Part shown: piece by piece, positions 44,404-54,186 of the stretch | Position numbering within the stretch: the stretch's first letter is position 1 | How the letters are laid out: each line of letters begins with the position of its first letter | From: Patiriisocius sp047731265 | GTDB lineage: Bacteria; Bacteroidota; Bacteroidia; Flavobacteriales; Flavobacteriaceae | Reading direction: 5' to 3' | Length of the DNA stretch: 64,000 nucleotides | Assembly: GCF_047731265.1 (NCBI RefSeq) | Contig: NZ_CP159835.1 | Location: forward strand, 3,224,001-3,288,000 | Made by a program: the position numbers and the translations under genes | The notes under the pieces: model-generated | Databases searched by the model: none | What the model saw: only the letters and a program-made list of their open reading frames with translations | Told to the model about the DNA's origin: nothing

Positions 44404-46827
44404 ATGAAATACATCTTCAGTTTTATTCTATTTTTTATTTTCATTCACTATACCAGTATAGCGCAAGTAACCAAACATTTAAACGCAGTACGTATAGATA
44501 AAGGCCCCAATATTGATGGGGTTTTAGATGATGATGTTTGGAAAAACATTAGTCCCAGTAGTGATTTTTTTATGTTTGAACCCTCTAATGAAGGCTTTGC
44601 ACCAGAAACTCATAAAACCGAAGTAAAACTAGCCTACGACGATAGAGCTGTTTATGTTGCTGCTTATCTTTATGATCCAAATCCAGATTCAATTGCGAGT
44701 CAGTTTTCACAACGTGATGATACTAGCGCACAAGCAGATAGATTTACCGTTGCTTTAAATACCTATAATGATGGTATTAATGAAACGCGCTTCATAGTAA
44801 CTAGCGCAGGAACAATTGCAGATTCAAGAGTGAGCCAAAACGAACAAGATTTTAGTTATAACGTGATATTTCAATGTAGGGTTTCAAAAGATAAAAAAGG
44901 ATGGTATGCTGAATTTGAAATACCCTATAGAACACTTAGATTTCCGCAAGTAGAAATTCAAGATTGGAGCATTAATTTTTACAGGAGGTTAATTAACACC
45001 AATGAAACTCACACATTCAACAGAATAGATAGATCCAAAGGAAGAGAAACACTATATAACGCAATTGTAGATGGCGTCAAAAACATAGACCCACCTACTC
45101 GTCTTACTTTTTATCCATTTATACAAGGAGCTTTAACAAATTTTGAAGGCGAGACAGAAACAAACTTGAGTGCCGGTTTGGATTTAAAATATGGTATTTC
45201 TGATAGTTTTACGTTGGATTCGACCCTAGTACCAGATTTTGGACAAGCATCTTTTGACAATGTAGAACTTAATTTGGGGCCATTTGAACAAACATTTGGC
45301 GAGAACAGGCCGTTTTTTACTGAAGGGATCGATCTTTTTACAAAAGGACGTATTTTCTTCTCTCGACGCATTGGAAATGAACCTACAAGAGGTGTTGGCG
45401 ATCTCGAAGAAGATGAAGTTATTCTAAAGGAACCAACAAGTGTTAAATTATTAAATGCAGTAAAAATATCTGGAAGAACCGAAAGTCAACTTGGTATCGG
45501 AATATTAAATACGATTACCGAAAGAAGCGAAGCAATAATTCAAGATTCAATAACAGGTCTTGTAAGAAAAGTTGAAACTGAACCCTTAGCAAATTATAAT
45601 GTCTTTGTATTAGATCAACAATTTAATGGAAACTCGTCAATATCATTGATAAACACAAATGTTACTCGTGAAGGTAACTTTAGAGATGCAAACGCAACAG
45701 CCCTAGCATTTGACGTTTCAGACAAAGGAAATAACTTTAGAACCTCAGGTCGTGTCGTTGTTAGCAATGTTAATGAAAGTACTGGTTTTAAAACTGGATC
45801 TAGAACAGAGCTAGATATCGAAAAAATCAAAGGAAATTTTAGATATAGAGTCGGTCACGACTTTGCAAACAAAACATTCGATATTAATGACTTAGGAGTA
45901 AATTTTACAAACAATTTCAATAATTTTGTAGCTGGGGTTTCGTATGAGATTTTTGAACCTACTACCCTTTTTAATAGGTATAGAATTAGAGCTACCGTAA
46001 GGCATCGAAGATTGTATGATCCAAACATACAAACAAGAAATGACTTTTTTTTAAATACCTTTTTCTTTACCCCAAAAAGATTTGCTTTTGGACTAGATAT
46101 AGATGCCCGAAGCAAAAATCAAGATTATTTTGAGCCTAGAATTGTTGGAAAATTTGTAACCTATGAAGCCAATGTGGGTGCCAACGGCTTTATATCGACA
46201 GACTTTAGAAAGAAATTTGCATTTGATCTTCGTGGAGGATACCGTCAATTTATTGACGATCCGCAACGTAACTTTTTCATAGAGTTCCAACCACGGTATC
46301 GCTTTTCTGATAAATTTTTAATCATTATAGGAGCTGAATTATCGGCACAAAATAATAACTTTGGTTACATTGATGATAATGGTACCGCTGTCTTTTTGGG
46401 CCAACGTGACATTACTAATTTAGAAAACACTATTTCAGCATCTTATAATTTTGATCCATTTAAGGCAATCGACTTAAGATTTAGGAACTTTTGGAGCACG
46501 GCAGACTATTCTGACAATGTTTTTACTGTTTTAAATGATGATGGTACTAGAGATCCCTTTGATTACGACATATCAGAAAAAAATCCCAATAGAAATTTTA
46601 ATATTTGGAACCTAGATTTAAGTTTTAGATGGCGATTTGCTCCAGGAAGTGAAGCAACTCTTCTTTATAGGAATTCAATTTTTAATGAAGATGAAATTTC
46701 TACTGTGGGTTATGGTGAAAGCTTAGATACACTTTTTCAACAGTCCATTAAAAATACCGTTTCCTTAAGAGTTACCTATTTTATAGATTACAATAGTATC
46801 AAATATTTATTCGAGAAAGATTCTTAA
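44404..46827 (+). CDS. DUF5916 outer membrane protein with CBM9-like N-terminal domain
   Basis: An 807-residue exported protein with a signal peptide (1-20, ending SIAQ). Residues ~25-210 form a carbohydrate-binding-module-9-like domain (KGPNIDGVLDDDVWKNISP ... VKLAYDDRAVYVAAYLYDPNP ... FEIPYRTLRFP). The rest matches DUF5916: LDSTLVPDFGQASFDNVELNLGPFEQTF then ENRPFFTEGIDLFTKGRIFFSRRIG, followed by many beta strands consistent with an outer membrane barrel. Function is not established. It stands alone; a LolD-like gene follows 54 bases later. Confidence 0.9.
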   Translation: MKYIFSFILFFIFIHYTSIAQVTKHLNAVRIDKGPNIDGVLDDDVWKNISPSSDFFMFEPSNEGFAPETHKTEVKLAYDDRAVYVAAYLYDPNPDSIASQFSQRDDTSAQADRFTVALNTYNDGINETRFIVTSAGTIADSRVSQNEQDFSYNVIFQCRVSKDKKGWYAEFEIPYRTLRFPQVEIQDWSINFYRRLINTNETHTFNRIDRSKGRETLYNAIVDGVKNIDPPTRLTFYPFIQGALTNFEGETETNLSAGLDLKYGISDSFTLDSTLVPDFGQASFDNVELNLGPFEQTFGENRPFFTEGIDLFTKGRIFFSRRIGNEPTRGVGDLEEDEVILKEPTSVKLLNAVKISGRTESQLGIGILNTITERSEAIIQDSITGLVRKVETEPLANYNVFVLDQQFNGNSSISLINTNVTREGNFRDANATALAFDVSDKGNNFRTSGRVVVSNVNESTGFKTGSRTELDIEKIKGNFRYRVGHDFANKTFDINDLGVNFTNNFNNFVAGVSYEIFEPTTLFNRYRIRATVRHRRLYDPNIQTRNDFFLNTFFFTPKRFAFGLDIDARSKNQDYFEPRIVGKFVTYEANVGANGFISTDFRKKFAFDLRGGYRQFIDDPQRNFFIEFQPRYRFSDKFLIIIGAELSAQNNNFGYIDDNGTAVFLGQRDITNLENTISASYNFDPFKAIDLRFRNFWSTADYSDNVFTVLNDDGTRDPFDYDISEKNPNRNFNIWNLDLSFRWRFAPGSEATLLYRNSIFNEDEISTVGYGESLDTLFQQSIKNTVSLRVTYFIDYNSIKYLFEKDS

Positions 46828-46881
46828 AGGGTTTCTCTTTTGACTATTTAAACGTTATTTTTACTTTTTAAATGGTTTAAG

Positions 46882-47538
46882 ATGATACACGCTAAAAATA
46901 TTAATAAATACTACGAAGATCTCCACGTTCTTAAAGGAGTAGATTTGTTAATAGAGAAAGGTGAAATCGTCTCCATAGTAGGAGCATCTGGAGCTGGTAA
47001 AACAACCTTACTCCAAATTTTAGGAACACTGGACTCTTTTGAGGAAGGAGCATTAAACATTAACAATCAGGCTATTGAAACGCTAAATCGCAAACAACTT
47101 GCGCAATTTAGAAATGACTCTTTGGGTTTTATTTTTCAGTTTCATCAATTACTTCCAGAATTTACAGCTATTGAAAACGTTTGTATTCCAGGATTTATAA
47201 AAAAAACACCCAAAGACCAAGTTGAAAAAAGAGCTAAAGAACTACTTGCCTTTTTAGGACTTAGCCATCGTGAAAACCACAAACCAAATGAGTTAAGTGG
47301 AGGCGAACAACAACGTGTGGCTGTTGCAAGAGCACTCATAAATAAACCTGCTATTATACTGGCAGACGAACCCAGCGGAAACCTAGATACTGAAAGTGCG
47401 GAGAACCTTCACAATCTATTCTTTAAACTTCGTGACGAGTTGGGGCAAACATTTGTCATTGTTACACACAATGAAGATTTAGCAGCTATGGCAGATAGAA
47501 AGCTTACGATGCAGGACGGTATAATTATCAAAGATTAA
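46882..47538 (+). CDS. ABC transporter ATP-binding protein, LolD/MacB type
   Basis: A 218-residue ABC ATPase. Walker A is GASGAGKTTL near residue 34, the Q-loop is FQFHQLLPEFTAIENV, the signature is LSGGEQQRVAVARAL near 139, Walker B is IILADEPSGNLDT and the H-loop is FVIVTHN. Its closest type is LolD, which drives release of lipoproteins from the inner membrane. No membrane subunit (lolC/E) is adjacent, so the partner must be encoded elsewhere. It is 6 bases upstream of a TIGR02757 gene. Confidence 0.92.
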   Translation: MIHAKNINKYYEDLHVLKGVDLLIEKGEIVSIVGASGAGKTTLLQILGTLDSFEEGALNINNQAIETLNRKQLAQFRNDSLGFIFQFHQLLPEFTAIENVCIPGFIKKTPKDQVEKRAKELLAFLGLSHRENHKPNELSGGEQQRVAVARALINKPAIILADEPSGNLDTESAENLHNLFFKLRDELGQTFVIVTHNEDLAAMADRKLTMQDGIIIKD

Positions 47539-47544
47539 AAACTA

Positions 47545-48321
47545 TTGAATACACCCCTTACTTTTAAAGAACTCAAGGACTTTTTAGAAGAAAAGGTGCT
47601 TTTATATAACAATCCTACATTTATTGAAGCAGATCCAATTAGACTCCCGCACCAATTTACTAAAAAAGAAGACATTGAAATTATTGGTTTTTTAGTTGCC
47701 ACCATTTCTTGGGGCAACCGTAAAAGTATCCTTAAAAGTGGTGACAAATTAGTGTCTATTATGGGGAATTCTCCTTCTGACTTTATAAATAGCTACACTA
47801 ATGACCATCAAAAATTCCTTTCAGGTTTTGTGCACAGAACTTTTAATGAATTTGATTTGCACTATTTTATACTGTCCCTTCAAAACATTTACAAAAACCA
47901 TAAGGGATTAGAGACCGTTTTTGCTGAAAATTCGACGAGCACTTCCACACAATTCGCCATCCACGAATTCAAAAAAAAATTCTTTGCACTTCCACACGAG
48001 CAAAGAACTCAAAAGCACGTGAGTGACCCCAATAAAAACAGTGCGGCCAAACGCATTAATATGTACTTACGCTGGATGGTTCGAGAAGACAGTAAAGGTG
48101 TAGATTTTGGGCTATGGAAAAGCATACAACCATCAGCACTCTCCTGCCCGCTTGATGTTCATAGCGGCAACATAGCTAGGAAATTAGGGGTATTAGAAAG
48201 GAAGCAAAACGATGGAAAAGCATTAAATCTCTTAGACGATGCTTTGAGAAAATTTGACGCCAATGATCCTGTAAAATACGATTTTGCGCTTTTCGGATTA
48301 GGAGCCATAGAACATTTTTAA
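47545..48321 (+). CDS. TIGR02757 family protein
   Basis: A 258-residue protein with landmarks of the TIGR02757 family: LTFKELKDFLEEKVLLYNNPTFIEADPI, HQFTKKEDIEIIGFLVATISWGNRKSI, SAAKRINMYLRWMVREDSKGVDFGLWK and CPLDVHSGNIARKLGVLERKQND. The helical C-terminal half has a DNA-glycosylase-like look, but the function is unknown to me. No in-frame ATG exists near the conserved N-terminus; the start appears to be TTG at 47545, 6 bases after the ABC gene, so it is probably translated from the same mRNA. Confidence 0.87.
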   Translation: MNTPLTFKELKDFLEEKVLLYNNPTFIEADPIRLPHQFTKKEDIEIIGFLVATISWGNRKSILKSGDKLVSIMGNSPSDFINSYTNDHQKFLSGFVHRTFNEFDLHYFILSLQNIYKNHKGLETVFAENSTSTSTQFAIHEFKKKFFALPHEQRTQKHVSDPNKNSAAKRINMYLRWMVREDSKGVDFGLWKSIQPSALSCPLDVHSGNIARKLGVLERKQNDGKALNLLDDALRKFDANDPVKYDFALFGLGAIEHF

Positions 48322-48374
48322 CATTTTGCACCACTTAGAATCTAAGTTGTGTTAAAAAATTTAACACTTAAAGA

Positions 48375-48403
48375 TTGTTCTATACTTTATTACTGTATAT
48401 TTA
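48375..48403 (+). promoter_or_regulatory. Candidate promoter of the first GAF kinase
   Basis: TTG (48375-48377) and TATATTTA (48396-48403) are 18 bases apart, within the Bacteroidetes -33/-7 range; the -7 box matches seven of eight positions. ATG follows at 48457. Confidence 0.5.
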
Positions 48404-48456
48404 CGTACATACCTTCTTTTAAAAAGACTTTCTAGTATTGATTAATTATATTCATT

Positions 48457-49668
48457 ATGTTACCCCCTGTTATTCCTAAAAATGATGCTGAAAGAGTCCA
48501 AGCTTTAAGAAGTTTCGGATTATCTAAGGAGCAGCGTGAGGATGATTTTGACCAGATAACTCAATTGGCATCTCAATTTACAAATATGCCTATTTCATTA
48601 GTTTCTTTAGTTGATGACGAAAAGGTTTGGTTTAAAAGTTCGCACGGTATAGACCTCTGCTCAAGCGATCGTGGAGTTTCCTTTTGTAGTCATACCATAA
48701 ATAATGAAGAAAACACATTGGTATTAGAGAATATAAAAAATGACGAACGGTTTAAAGACAACACATTTTCAAACGCAGAAACAAACCCTTTTGTATTTTA
48801 TGCTGGCGTATGTTTAGTTGATAATCAAGGGTACAAATTAGGAACACTATGCGTTATTGACAATAAACCCAATACAATTTCCACTTCTCAATTAAACTCT
48901 TTGAAAATATTAGCAAAACAGGTCGTTAAACTAATGGAGCTGAGGAAAGCAAATAAAGTATTGAGAGAAGTCCAAGGAGACTTAAAAAAGAAAAACAAAG
49001 AATTAAGAAGTTTTGCCGGTGTCGTTTCCCACGATATGAAAATGCCACTTGCAAATATTATTATTACGACAGATATTTTAAAAGCAAAGTATTCCGACGA
49101 ATTGGATGAGAAAGCAATAGAATACCTAACCTATCTTAAACAATCTTCTTTTACATTAAGTGACTATATAACTGGGTTGCTAAATCATTATGAAAGTGAT
49201 CAATTAGACAGCGGACAACAAGAATCTTTCGATATACACTTGTTACTTGAAAACATTGTTGATTTATTGAATATAAATGTTGATTGCGAGATTAATCTTC
49301 CTGAAGAGAATATTGACCTTACCTGTAACAAAGCAGCTTTAGAACAAATTTTACTGAATCTAATTGGTAACAGTTTAAAATACAACGACAAAGAAAAAAT
49401 CGTTATTGATATTGAATGTAAAGTCAAAAAAGGCATCTATTATTTTACTGTTTCAGATAATGGTATTGGTATCCCTAAAGACAAGATTGGTGAAATATTT
49501 ACACTGTTTGCTACTGTTGGAAATACAGACCGTTATGGAAATAAAGGAAATGGAATTGGTCTTTCTACCGTAAAAAAATTAATCAATAACTTTGGAGGTG
49601 AGATACAAATCAGTTCAGAAATAGGGAAAGGAACCGTCACCACGTTTACGATTCAATCTCTCGATTGA
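48457..49668 (+). CDS. Soluble GAF-domain sensor histidine kinase
   Basis: A 403-residue protein without membrane segments. The GAF domain (~20-160) shows ISLVSLVDDEKVWFKSSHGID and YAGVCLVDNQGYKLGTLCVID. A coiled linker leads to the HisKA region SFAGVVSHDMKMPLANIII with the phosphoacceptor His at residue 192, then a HATPase domain with N-box ALEQILLNLIGNSLKYN, G1 DNGIGIP and G2 GNKGNGIGLSTVKKL. It should autophosphorylate in response to a GAF ligand. No response regulator is adjacent. A paralogue follows 66 bases downstream. Confidence 0.92.
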   Translation: MLPPVIPKNDAERVQALRSFGLSKEQREDDFDQITQLASQFTNMPISLVSLVDDEKVWFKSSHGIDLCSSDRGVSFCSHTINNEENTLVLENIKNDERFKDNTFSNAETNPFVFYAGVCLVDNQGYKLGTLCVIDNKPNTISTSQLNSLKILAKQVVKLMELRKANKVLREVQGDLKKKNKELRSFAGVVSHDMKMPLANIIITTDILKAKYSDELDEKAIEYLTYLKQSSFTLSDYITGLLNHYESDQLDSGQQESFDIHLLLENIVDLLNINVDCEINLPEENIDLTCNKAALEQILLNLIGNSLKYNDKEKIVIDIECKVKKGIYYFTVSDNGIGIPKDKIGEIFTLFATVGNTDRYGNKGNGIGLSTVKKLINNFGGEIQISSEIGKGTVTTFTIQSLD

Positions 49669-49734
49669 TGGCAATACAGGTAATTTAAAACTAAATCATC
49701 GTATCTTTAGACTAGTTTGTTACGCATATAGAAT

Positions 49735-50931
49735 ATGATTATACCTCAAAAACCTAAAAACGAAGCACAACGTCTACGTGCCGTTAGATCTTATAAACTG
49801 TTAGACACCTTACCAGAAGATGATTATGACGCTATAACACAGTTAGTAGCAGATTTTTTATCAGCACCCATTTCATTAGTAACATTGCTTGATGCTGATA
49901 TAAATTTTTTAAAGTCTCATCATGGTACCCAATTAAAAGAAACTCCACGAGACCTCTCATTCTGCGCGCATGCTATCCTTAGCAAGGATGCTATCTTCGA
50001 AGTATCTGATGCTAGATTAGATCCAAAGTTTAAAAAGAATCCTTTGGTAGGAAAAAATGATGTTATTTTCTATGCAGGAGTTCCCTTAATAAACTCCGAA
50101 GGATATCCACTAGGAACGCTTTGTGTTATTGATAATAAGCCAAGAACATTATCAGAGCACGAAAAAAATACTTTGATAACCTTGGCAAAACAAGTCGTTA
50201 AGTTATTTGAATTACACAAACACAACAATGAACTTTCTTTGGCTAAAAAAACACTTCTTCAAAGAAATAAGCAATTAAAAGAATTTGCTGGTGTAGTTTC
50301 TCAAGATCTAAAATCTCCTTTGGCCAATATCACTTCACTATCAAGACTAATTAAAGAAGAATATAAACAAATATTTGATGCCCAAGGAATGGAATATCTT
50401 GATTATATTGAAGAATCATCAGATAGATTAAGCGAGTATATTGACGGTATGCTTAAATACTATAAAAGTGACGATTTATTAAAAGAATCAAACAAACAAG
50501 TAAGCTTGCATAGAATATGTTATAAAATAGAAGATATTTTATTTATTGATAATTCTGAATTTAAATATCCAAAAGAAGATGTGCAAATGCATCTAAACAA
50601 GGCTGCATTAGAGCAAATATTACTAAACCTAATTGGGAACTCACTCAAATATAACACGAGTAAAATCCCTTTTATTGCTTTAAATTTTTCTCAAGATGAA
50701 AAACATTATATTTTCAGTATTGTTGATAATGGAATTGGTATTGATGCAGACAAACAAGAGCTTATGTTCGATCTTTTTAAAACAGGGAACGATACAGATC
50801 GCAACGGTAAAAAAGGCTCAGGTATTGGGCTGGCAACCGTAAAAAATCTTGTAATAAAACTTGGAGGCACTATTTCTGTAGATTCAGAAGTAGGAAAAGG
50901 TGCTACTTTTACCTTTAGCGTTGCAAAGTGA
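49735..50931 (+). CDS. GAF-HATPase protein, histidine kinase paralogue lacking the phosphoacceptor His
   Basis: A 398-residue tandem paralogue of the preceding kinase with the same architecture: GAF (~20-160; ISLVTLLDADINFLKSHHGTQ, YAGVPLINSEGYPLGTLCVID), linker, dimerisation helix and HATPase (ALEQILLNLIGNSLKYN, DNGIGID, GKKGSGIGLATVKNL). In the HisKA helix the sequence is FAGVVSQDLKSPLANI: residue 190 is Gln (CAA at 50302-50304) where the paralogue has His. The ATP-binding site is intact. It therefore cannot autophosphorylate at the usual site and may act on the paralogue as a heterodimer or as an allosteric pseudokinase; this is inference. Confidence 0.9.
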   Translation: MIIPQKPKNEAQRLRAVRSYKLLDTLPEDDYDAITQLVADFLSAPISLVTLLDADINFLKSHHGTQLKETPRDLSFCAHAILSKDAIFEVSDARLDPKFKKNPLVGKNDVIFYAGVPLINSEGYPLGTLCVIDNKPRTLSEHEKNTLITLAKQVVKLFELHKHNNELSLAKKTLLQRNKQLKEFAGVVSQDLKSPLANITSLSRLIKEEYKQIFDAQGMEYLDYIEESSDRLSEYIDGMLKYYKSDDLLKESNKQVSLHRICYKIEDILFIDNSEFKYPKEDVQMHLNKAALEQILLNLIGNSLKYNTSKIPFIALNFSQDEKHYIFSIVDNGIGIDADKQELMFDLFKTGNDTDRNGKKGSGIGLATVKNLVIKLGGTISVDSEVGKGATFTFSVAK

Positions 50932-50977
50932 GGTATATTGATTTCGGTTTTTTTATATTTGTATAATAATTCTTAGC

Positions 50978-52903
50978 ATGCAGTTTAAACACCCCGAAAT
51001 TCTCTACGCGCTTTTTTTACTGCTCATTCCTATTTTTATTCATTTATTTCAGCTTCGGCGCTTTCAAAAAGTTGCGTTTACAAATGTCGCATTTCTAAAA
51101 AAGGTAAGCATACAAACGCGCAAAAGCTCGCAGCTAAAAAAATGGCTTACACTACTAACTCGGTTATTAGCATTAGCAGCTATTATAATAGCATTTGCAC
51201 AACCTTTTAAAGCTTCTAAAACGGCGTTAAATGCCAATAAAGAAACGGTACTCTATATTGACAACTCTTATAGTATGGAGGCGAAAGGAGCTAATGGCGC
51301 CTTATTACAACGCGCCATACAGGATGTATATGTTCAACTCAAAGACGATCAAAAAATTAGCTTTTTCACCAATACAACTACCAAGAAAAACATAGCAGTA
51401 CCCAATTTAAAAAATAATTTACTAGAAACTGGCTACACACAAAAACAGTTTACACCTTCACAAATACTATTAAAAGCAGCACAGTTATTTAGTAAAGACA
51501 AGAGCGCTAATAAGCGATTAATTGTTATTTCAGACTTTCAGCAAAAGGAAGTTTTTCCTGAAATACCAGAACACTTTAAAGTAGATGTGGTACAATTAAA
51601 AGCAGCAAACATTACTAACGTTGCAATAGACTCTGTTTATGTTAAGACTACTTCTGGAAACAAAACGCAATTAGAAGTTTTAGTTTCGGCAAACAACGAT
51701 GTTTCAAGCACCATCCCGGTTTCACTATATAATGGGGCTGTGTTAATGGCAAAAACTGCAGTGAATTTTTCTGAAAGTAAATCTCAAAAAATCAACTTCG
51801 ATTTTGAAAACACCGATGGCTTTAAAGGAAGTCTCATTTTAAATGACACCGGTCTTTCGTATGACAACAAATTTTATTTCAGTGTAAATAAACCAGAGAA
51901 GATAAAAGTACTCAGCATTAATAAGGCAAATAGTAGTTTCTTACAACGTCTTTTTAATGATATTGAATTTCAGTATACCGCCCAGGACAGTCGCAATTTA
52001 GATTACAGTATTATTCCGAAACAAAATTGTATCATCCTCAACGAACTTACCGGTATTCCTGCCTCCCTCACCGCAGCACTCAATGAGTTTTCTAAAAATG
52101 GAGGCACGCTTTTGATAATACCCAACAATGAAGCAAATCTAACGGGTTATAATGTGTTGCTAAACGGCTTACGATTAGGGACCCTAAACAGTTTAGAATC
52201 AAAAGAAAAGAAAATTGCGAAAATTATTTTTGACCACCCCATTTATAAAGAAGTTTTTGAAAAACGTGTTGTAAATTTCCAGTTCCCAAAAGTAAATTCC
52301 TTCTTTATAACCAATACTTTGGCAACTTCTATTTTAAAATTTGAAGACGAAAAACCATTCATAATAGCCAGCGGCAATGCGTTTTTAGCCACCGCTGCTT
52401 TTAATGATTCAAATTCTAATTTTACCAGCTCACCACTTATTGTGCCTACACTTTACAACATTGCACGACAGAGTCTACAATTGCCACAATTGTATTATAC
52501 TATTGGAAATACCAATACCTATGCGGTGCCCGTTAGTTTAATTCAAGATGAAATTTTAAGTCTAAAAGACAGCATAACAAGCATTATCCCATTGCAACAA
52601 ACCAAGACAAATAAGGTGTTGATTACAACAGATGACGAACCAGCTGTGGCAAATAATTATACCATTACGAAGGGAGAAACTGGTATTAAAGGGATAAGTT
52701 ATAATTATTCCAGAGCGGAAGGAGCCTTGGTTTATTTAGACACTAAAAATTGGAACGGTGTTAAAACGCACCGCGACATTCCGCAATTATTTGAAAGTAT
52801 TGAAGAAGAAAATAATATTACTGAATTCTGGAAATGGTTCGCTATTGCCGCTTTTCTCTTCTTACTTATTGAAATGCTATTATTGAAATTTTATAAGAAA
52901 TAA
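50978..52903 (+). CDS. BatA-type (aerotolerance N-terminal) VWA-like membrane protein
   Basis: A 641-residue protein. Residues 1-80 form the BatA N-terminal domain with two membrane helices (FKHPEILYALFLLLIPIFIHLFQLRRF; LTLLTRLLALAAIIIAFAQPF). A von Willebrand A-like domain starts at YIDNSYSM with a D-x-S-x-S metal site (Asp95, Ser97, Ser99). A long beta-rich region follows and a last membrane helix lies near 620-640 (WFAIAAFLFLLIEMLLL). Such proteins accompany BatA/BatD-like genes, but none is adjacent here; a dihydroorotase homologue follows 30 bases downstream. The role is not known beyond the family name. Confidence 0.88.
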   Translation: MQFKHPEILYALFLLLIPIFIHLFQLRRFQKVAFTNVAFLKKVSIQTRKSSQLKKWLTLLTRLLALAAIIIAFAQPFKASKTALNANKETVLYIDNSYSMEAKGANGALLQRAIQDVYVQLKDDQKISFFTNTTTKKNIAVPNLKNNLLETGYTQKQFTPSQILLKAAQLFSKDKSANKRLIVISDFQQKEVFPEIPEHFKVDVVQLKAANITNVAIDSVYVKTTSGNKTQLEVLVSANNDVSSTIPVSLYNGAVLMAKTAVNFSESKSQKINFDFENTDGFKGSLILNDTGLSYDNKFYFSVNKPEKIKVLSINKANSSFLQRLFNDIEFQYTAQDSRNLDYSIIPKQNCIILNELTGIPASLTAALNEFSKNGGTLLIIPNNEANLTGYNVLLNGLRLGTLNSLESKEKKIAKIIFDHPIYKEVFEKRVVNFQFPKVNSFFITNTLATSILKFEDEKPFIIASGNAFLATAAFNDSNSNFTSSPLIVPTLYNIARQSLQLPQLYYTIGNTNTYAVPVSLIQDEILSLKDSITSIIPLQQTKTNKVLITTDDEPAVANNYTITKGETGIKGISYNYSRAEGALVYLDTKNWNGVKTHRDIPQLFESIEEENNITEFWKWFAIAAFLFLLIEMLLLKFYKK

Positions 52904-52933
52904 TCATAAGTGCTATATTAATACTATTCAATT

Positions 52934-54184
52934 ATGCAAATACTTCTAAAAAAAGCCACGATTGTCGAAACCAATAGTAAACATCATCTAAAGAAAAGAG
53001 ATGTGCTCATCGAGAAAGGTATTATTAAAAAAATAGCTGCTTCGATACCGTCAGAAGGTTCCGTAAAGGAAATAACCTTGCCCAATCTTCATATTTCTTG
53101 TGGTTGGTTTGATAGTAGTGTTTCTTTTGGAGAACCTGGTTTTGAAGAAAGGGAAACCATTACTAATGGGCTAAAAACAGCGGCATTAAGTGGATTTACT
53201 AATGTTTTAATAAATACAAATACCAAGCCTGTACCAGACAATAAAGGCGCGATACGATTTCTTAACTCTTTTAATGGAACTAGCGGAGTCACCCTCCACC
53301 CTATTGGTTCATTAACGCACCAAGCAAATGGAGAAGATTTAGCTGAGTTGTTCGATATGTCATCAGAAGGCGCTATTTCATTTTATGATTACAAACAACC
53401 CATTGCCAATCCCAATTTATTAAAAATTGCCTTGCAATATACCAGCTCTTTTAAAGGTATTGTACAATCATTTCCGCACGAAAAGTCAATTGCTCCCCAC
53501 GGAATAGTAAATGAAAACGTAAACAGCACACTGCTGGGTTTAAAAGGTATTCCCGCATTAGCAGAATCTTTGCAAGTAGCACGAGATTTATATATTTTAG
53601 AATACACAGGAGGAAAATTACACATCCCCACAATATCTACTGCTGAAAGTGTTGCACTTATTAAAGAAGCCAAAAAGAAAGGATTAAACATAACCTGTAG
53701 CGTTGCCGTAACAAATTTAGCTTTGACCGATGATGCATTAGAAAGTTATGACACTAATTTTAAACTTCTTCCACCACTACGGACCAAAACCGATGTAAAA
53801 GCCCTGCTCAAAGGACTTAACGAAGGAACAATTGATGCAGTAACAAGCGACCACAACCCAATTGATATAGAACATAAAAAAATTGAATTCGACCACGCAA
53901 CCTATGGAAGCATAGGACTGGAAAGTTGTTTTGGCGCACTCAACAGTGCCACGCACCTTGAAACCGCCATTTCGGCATTGACACGCTATGCTATATTTGG
54001 CTTAGAATCACCATCTATTGCAGAAGGTGCGGCAGCTAACATAACACTTTTTGACCCAGATATAGACTGGAAATTCACGGAAGATAGTATCGTTTCAACT
54101 TCAAAGAATTCAGCATTACTTGGGGAGCGATTAAAAGGAAAAGCCTACGGAATCATAAACGGAAAGAAATTAACCCTAAACTAA
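52934..54184 (+). CDS. Dihydroorotase homologue without metal ligands (probably non-catalytic)
   Basis: A 416-residue amidohydrolase-fold protein clearly related to class I dihydroorotases: it has FGEPGFEERETITNGLKTAALSGFT, LHIPTISTAESV, VTSDHNPIDIEHKKIEFDHATYGSIGLE and GAAANITLFD. The metal-binding D-x-H-x-H of active enzymes reads D-S-S-V-S here, so both His are Ser (residues 62 and 64). The His of the usual H-I-x-H-V-S-T segment is Thr, though the late Asp in SDHNP remains. It is unlikely to cyclise carbamoyl aspartate. In some bacteria an inactive PyrC-like protein is a structural partner of PyrB; whether this one binds the PyrB at 7.7 kb is inference. Confidence 0.88.
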   Translation: MQILLKKATIVETNSKHHLKKRDVLIEKGIIKKIAASIPSEGSVKEITLPNLHISCGWFDSSVSFGEPGFEERETITNGLKTAALSGFTNVLINTNTKPVPDNKGAIRFLNSFNGTSGVTLHPIGSLTHQANGEDLAELFDMSSEGAISFYDYKQPIANPNLLKIALQYTSSFKGIVQSFPHEKSIAPHGIVNENVNSTLLGLKGIPALAESLQVARDLYILEYTGGKLHIPTISTAESVALIKEAKKKGLNITCSVAVTNLALTDDALESYDTNFKLLPPLRTKTDVKALLKGLNEGTIDAVTSDHNPIDIEHKKIEFDHATYGSIGLESCFGALNSATHLETAISALTRYAIFGLESPSIAEGAAANITLFDPDIDWKFTEDSIVSTSKNSALLGERLKGKAYGIINGKKLTLN

Positions 54185-54186
54185 AC

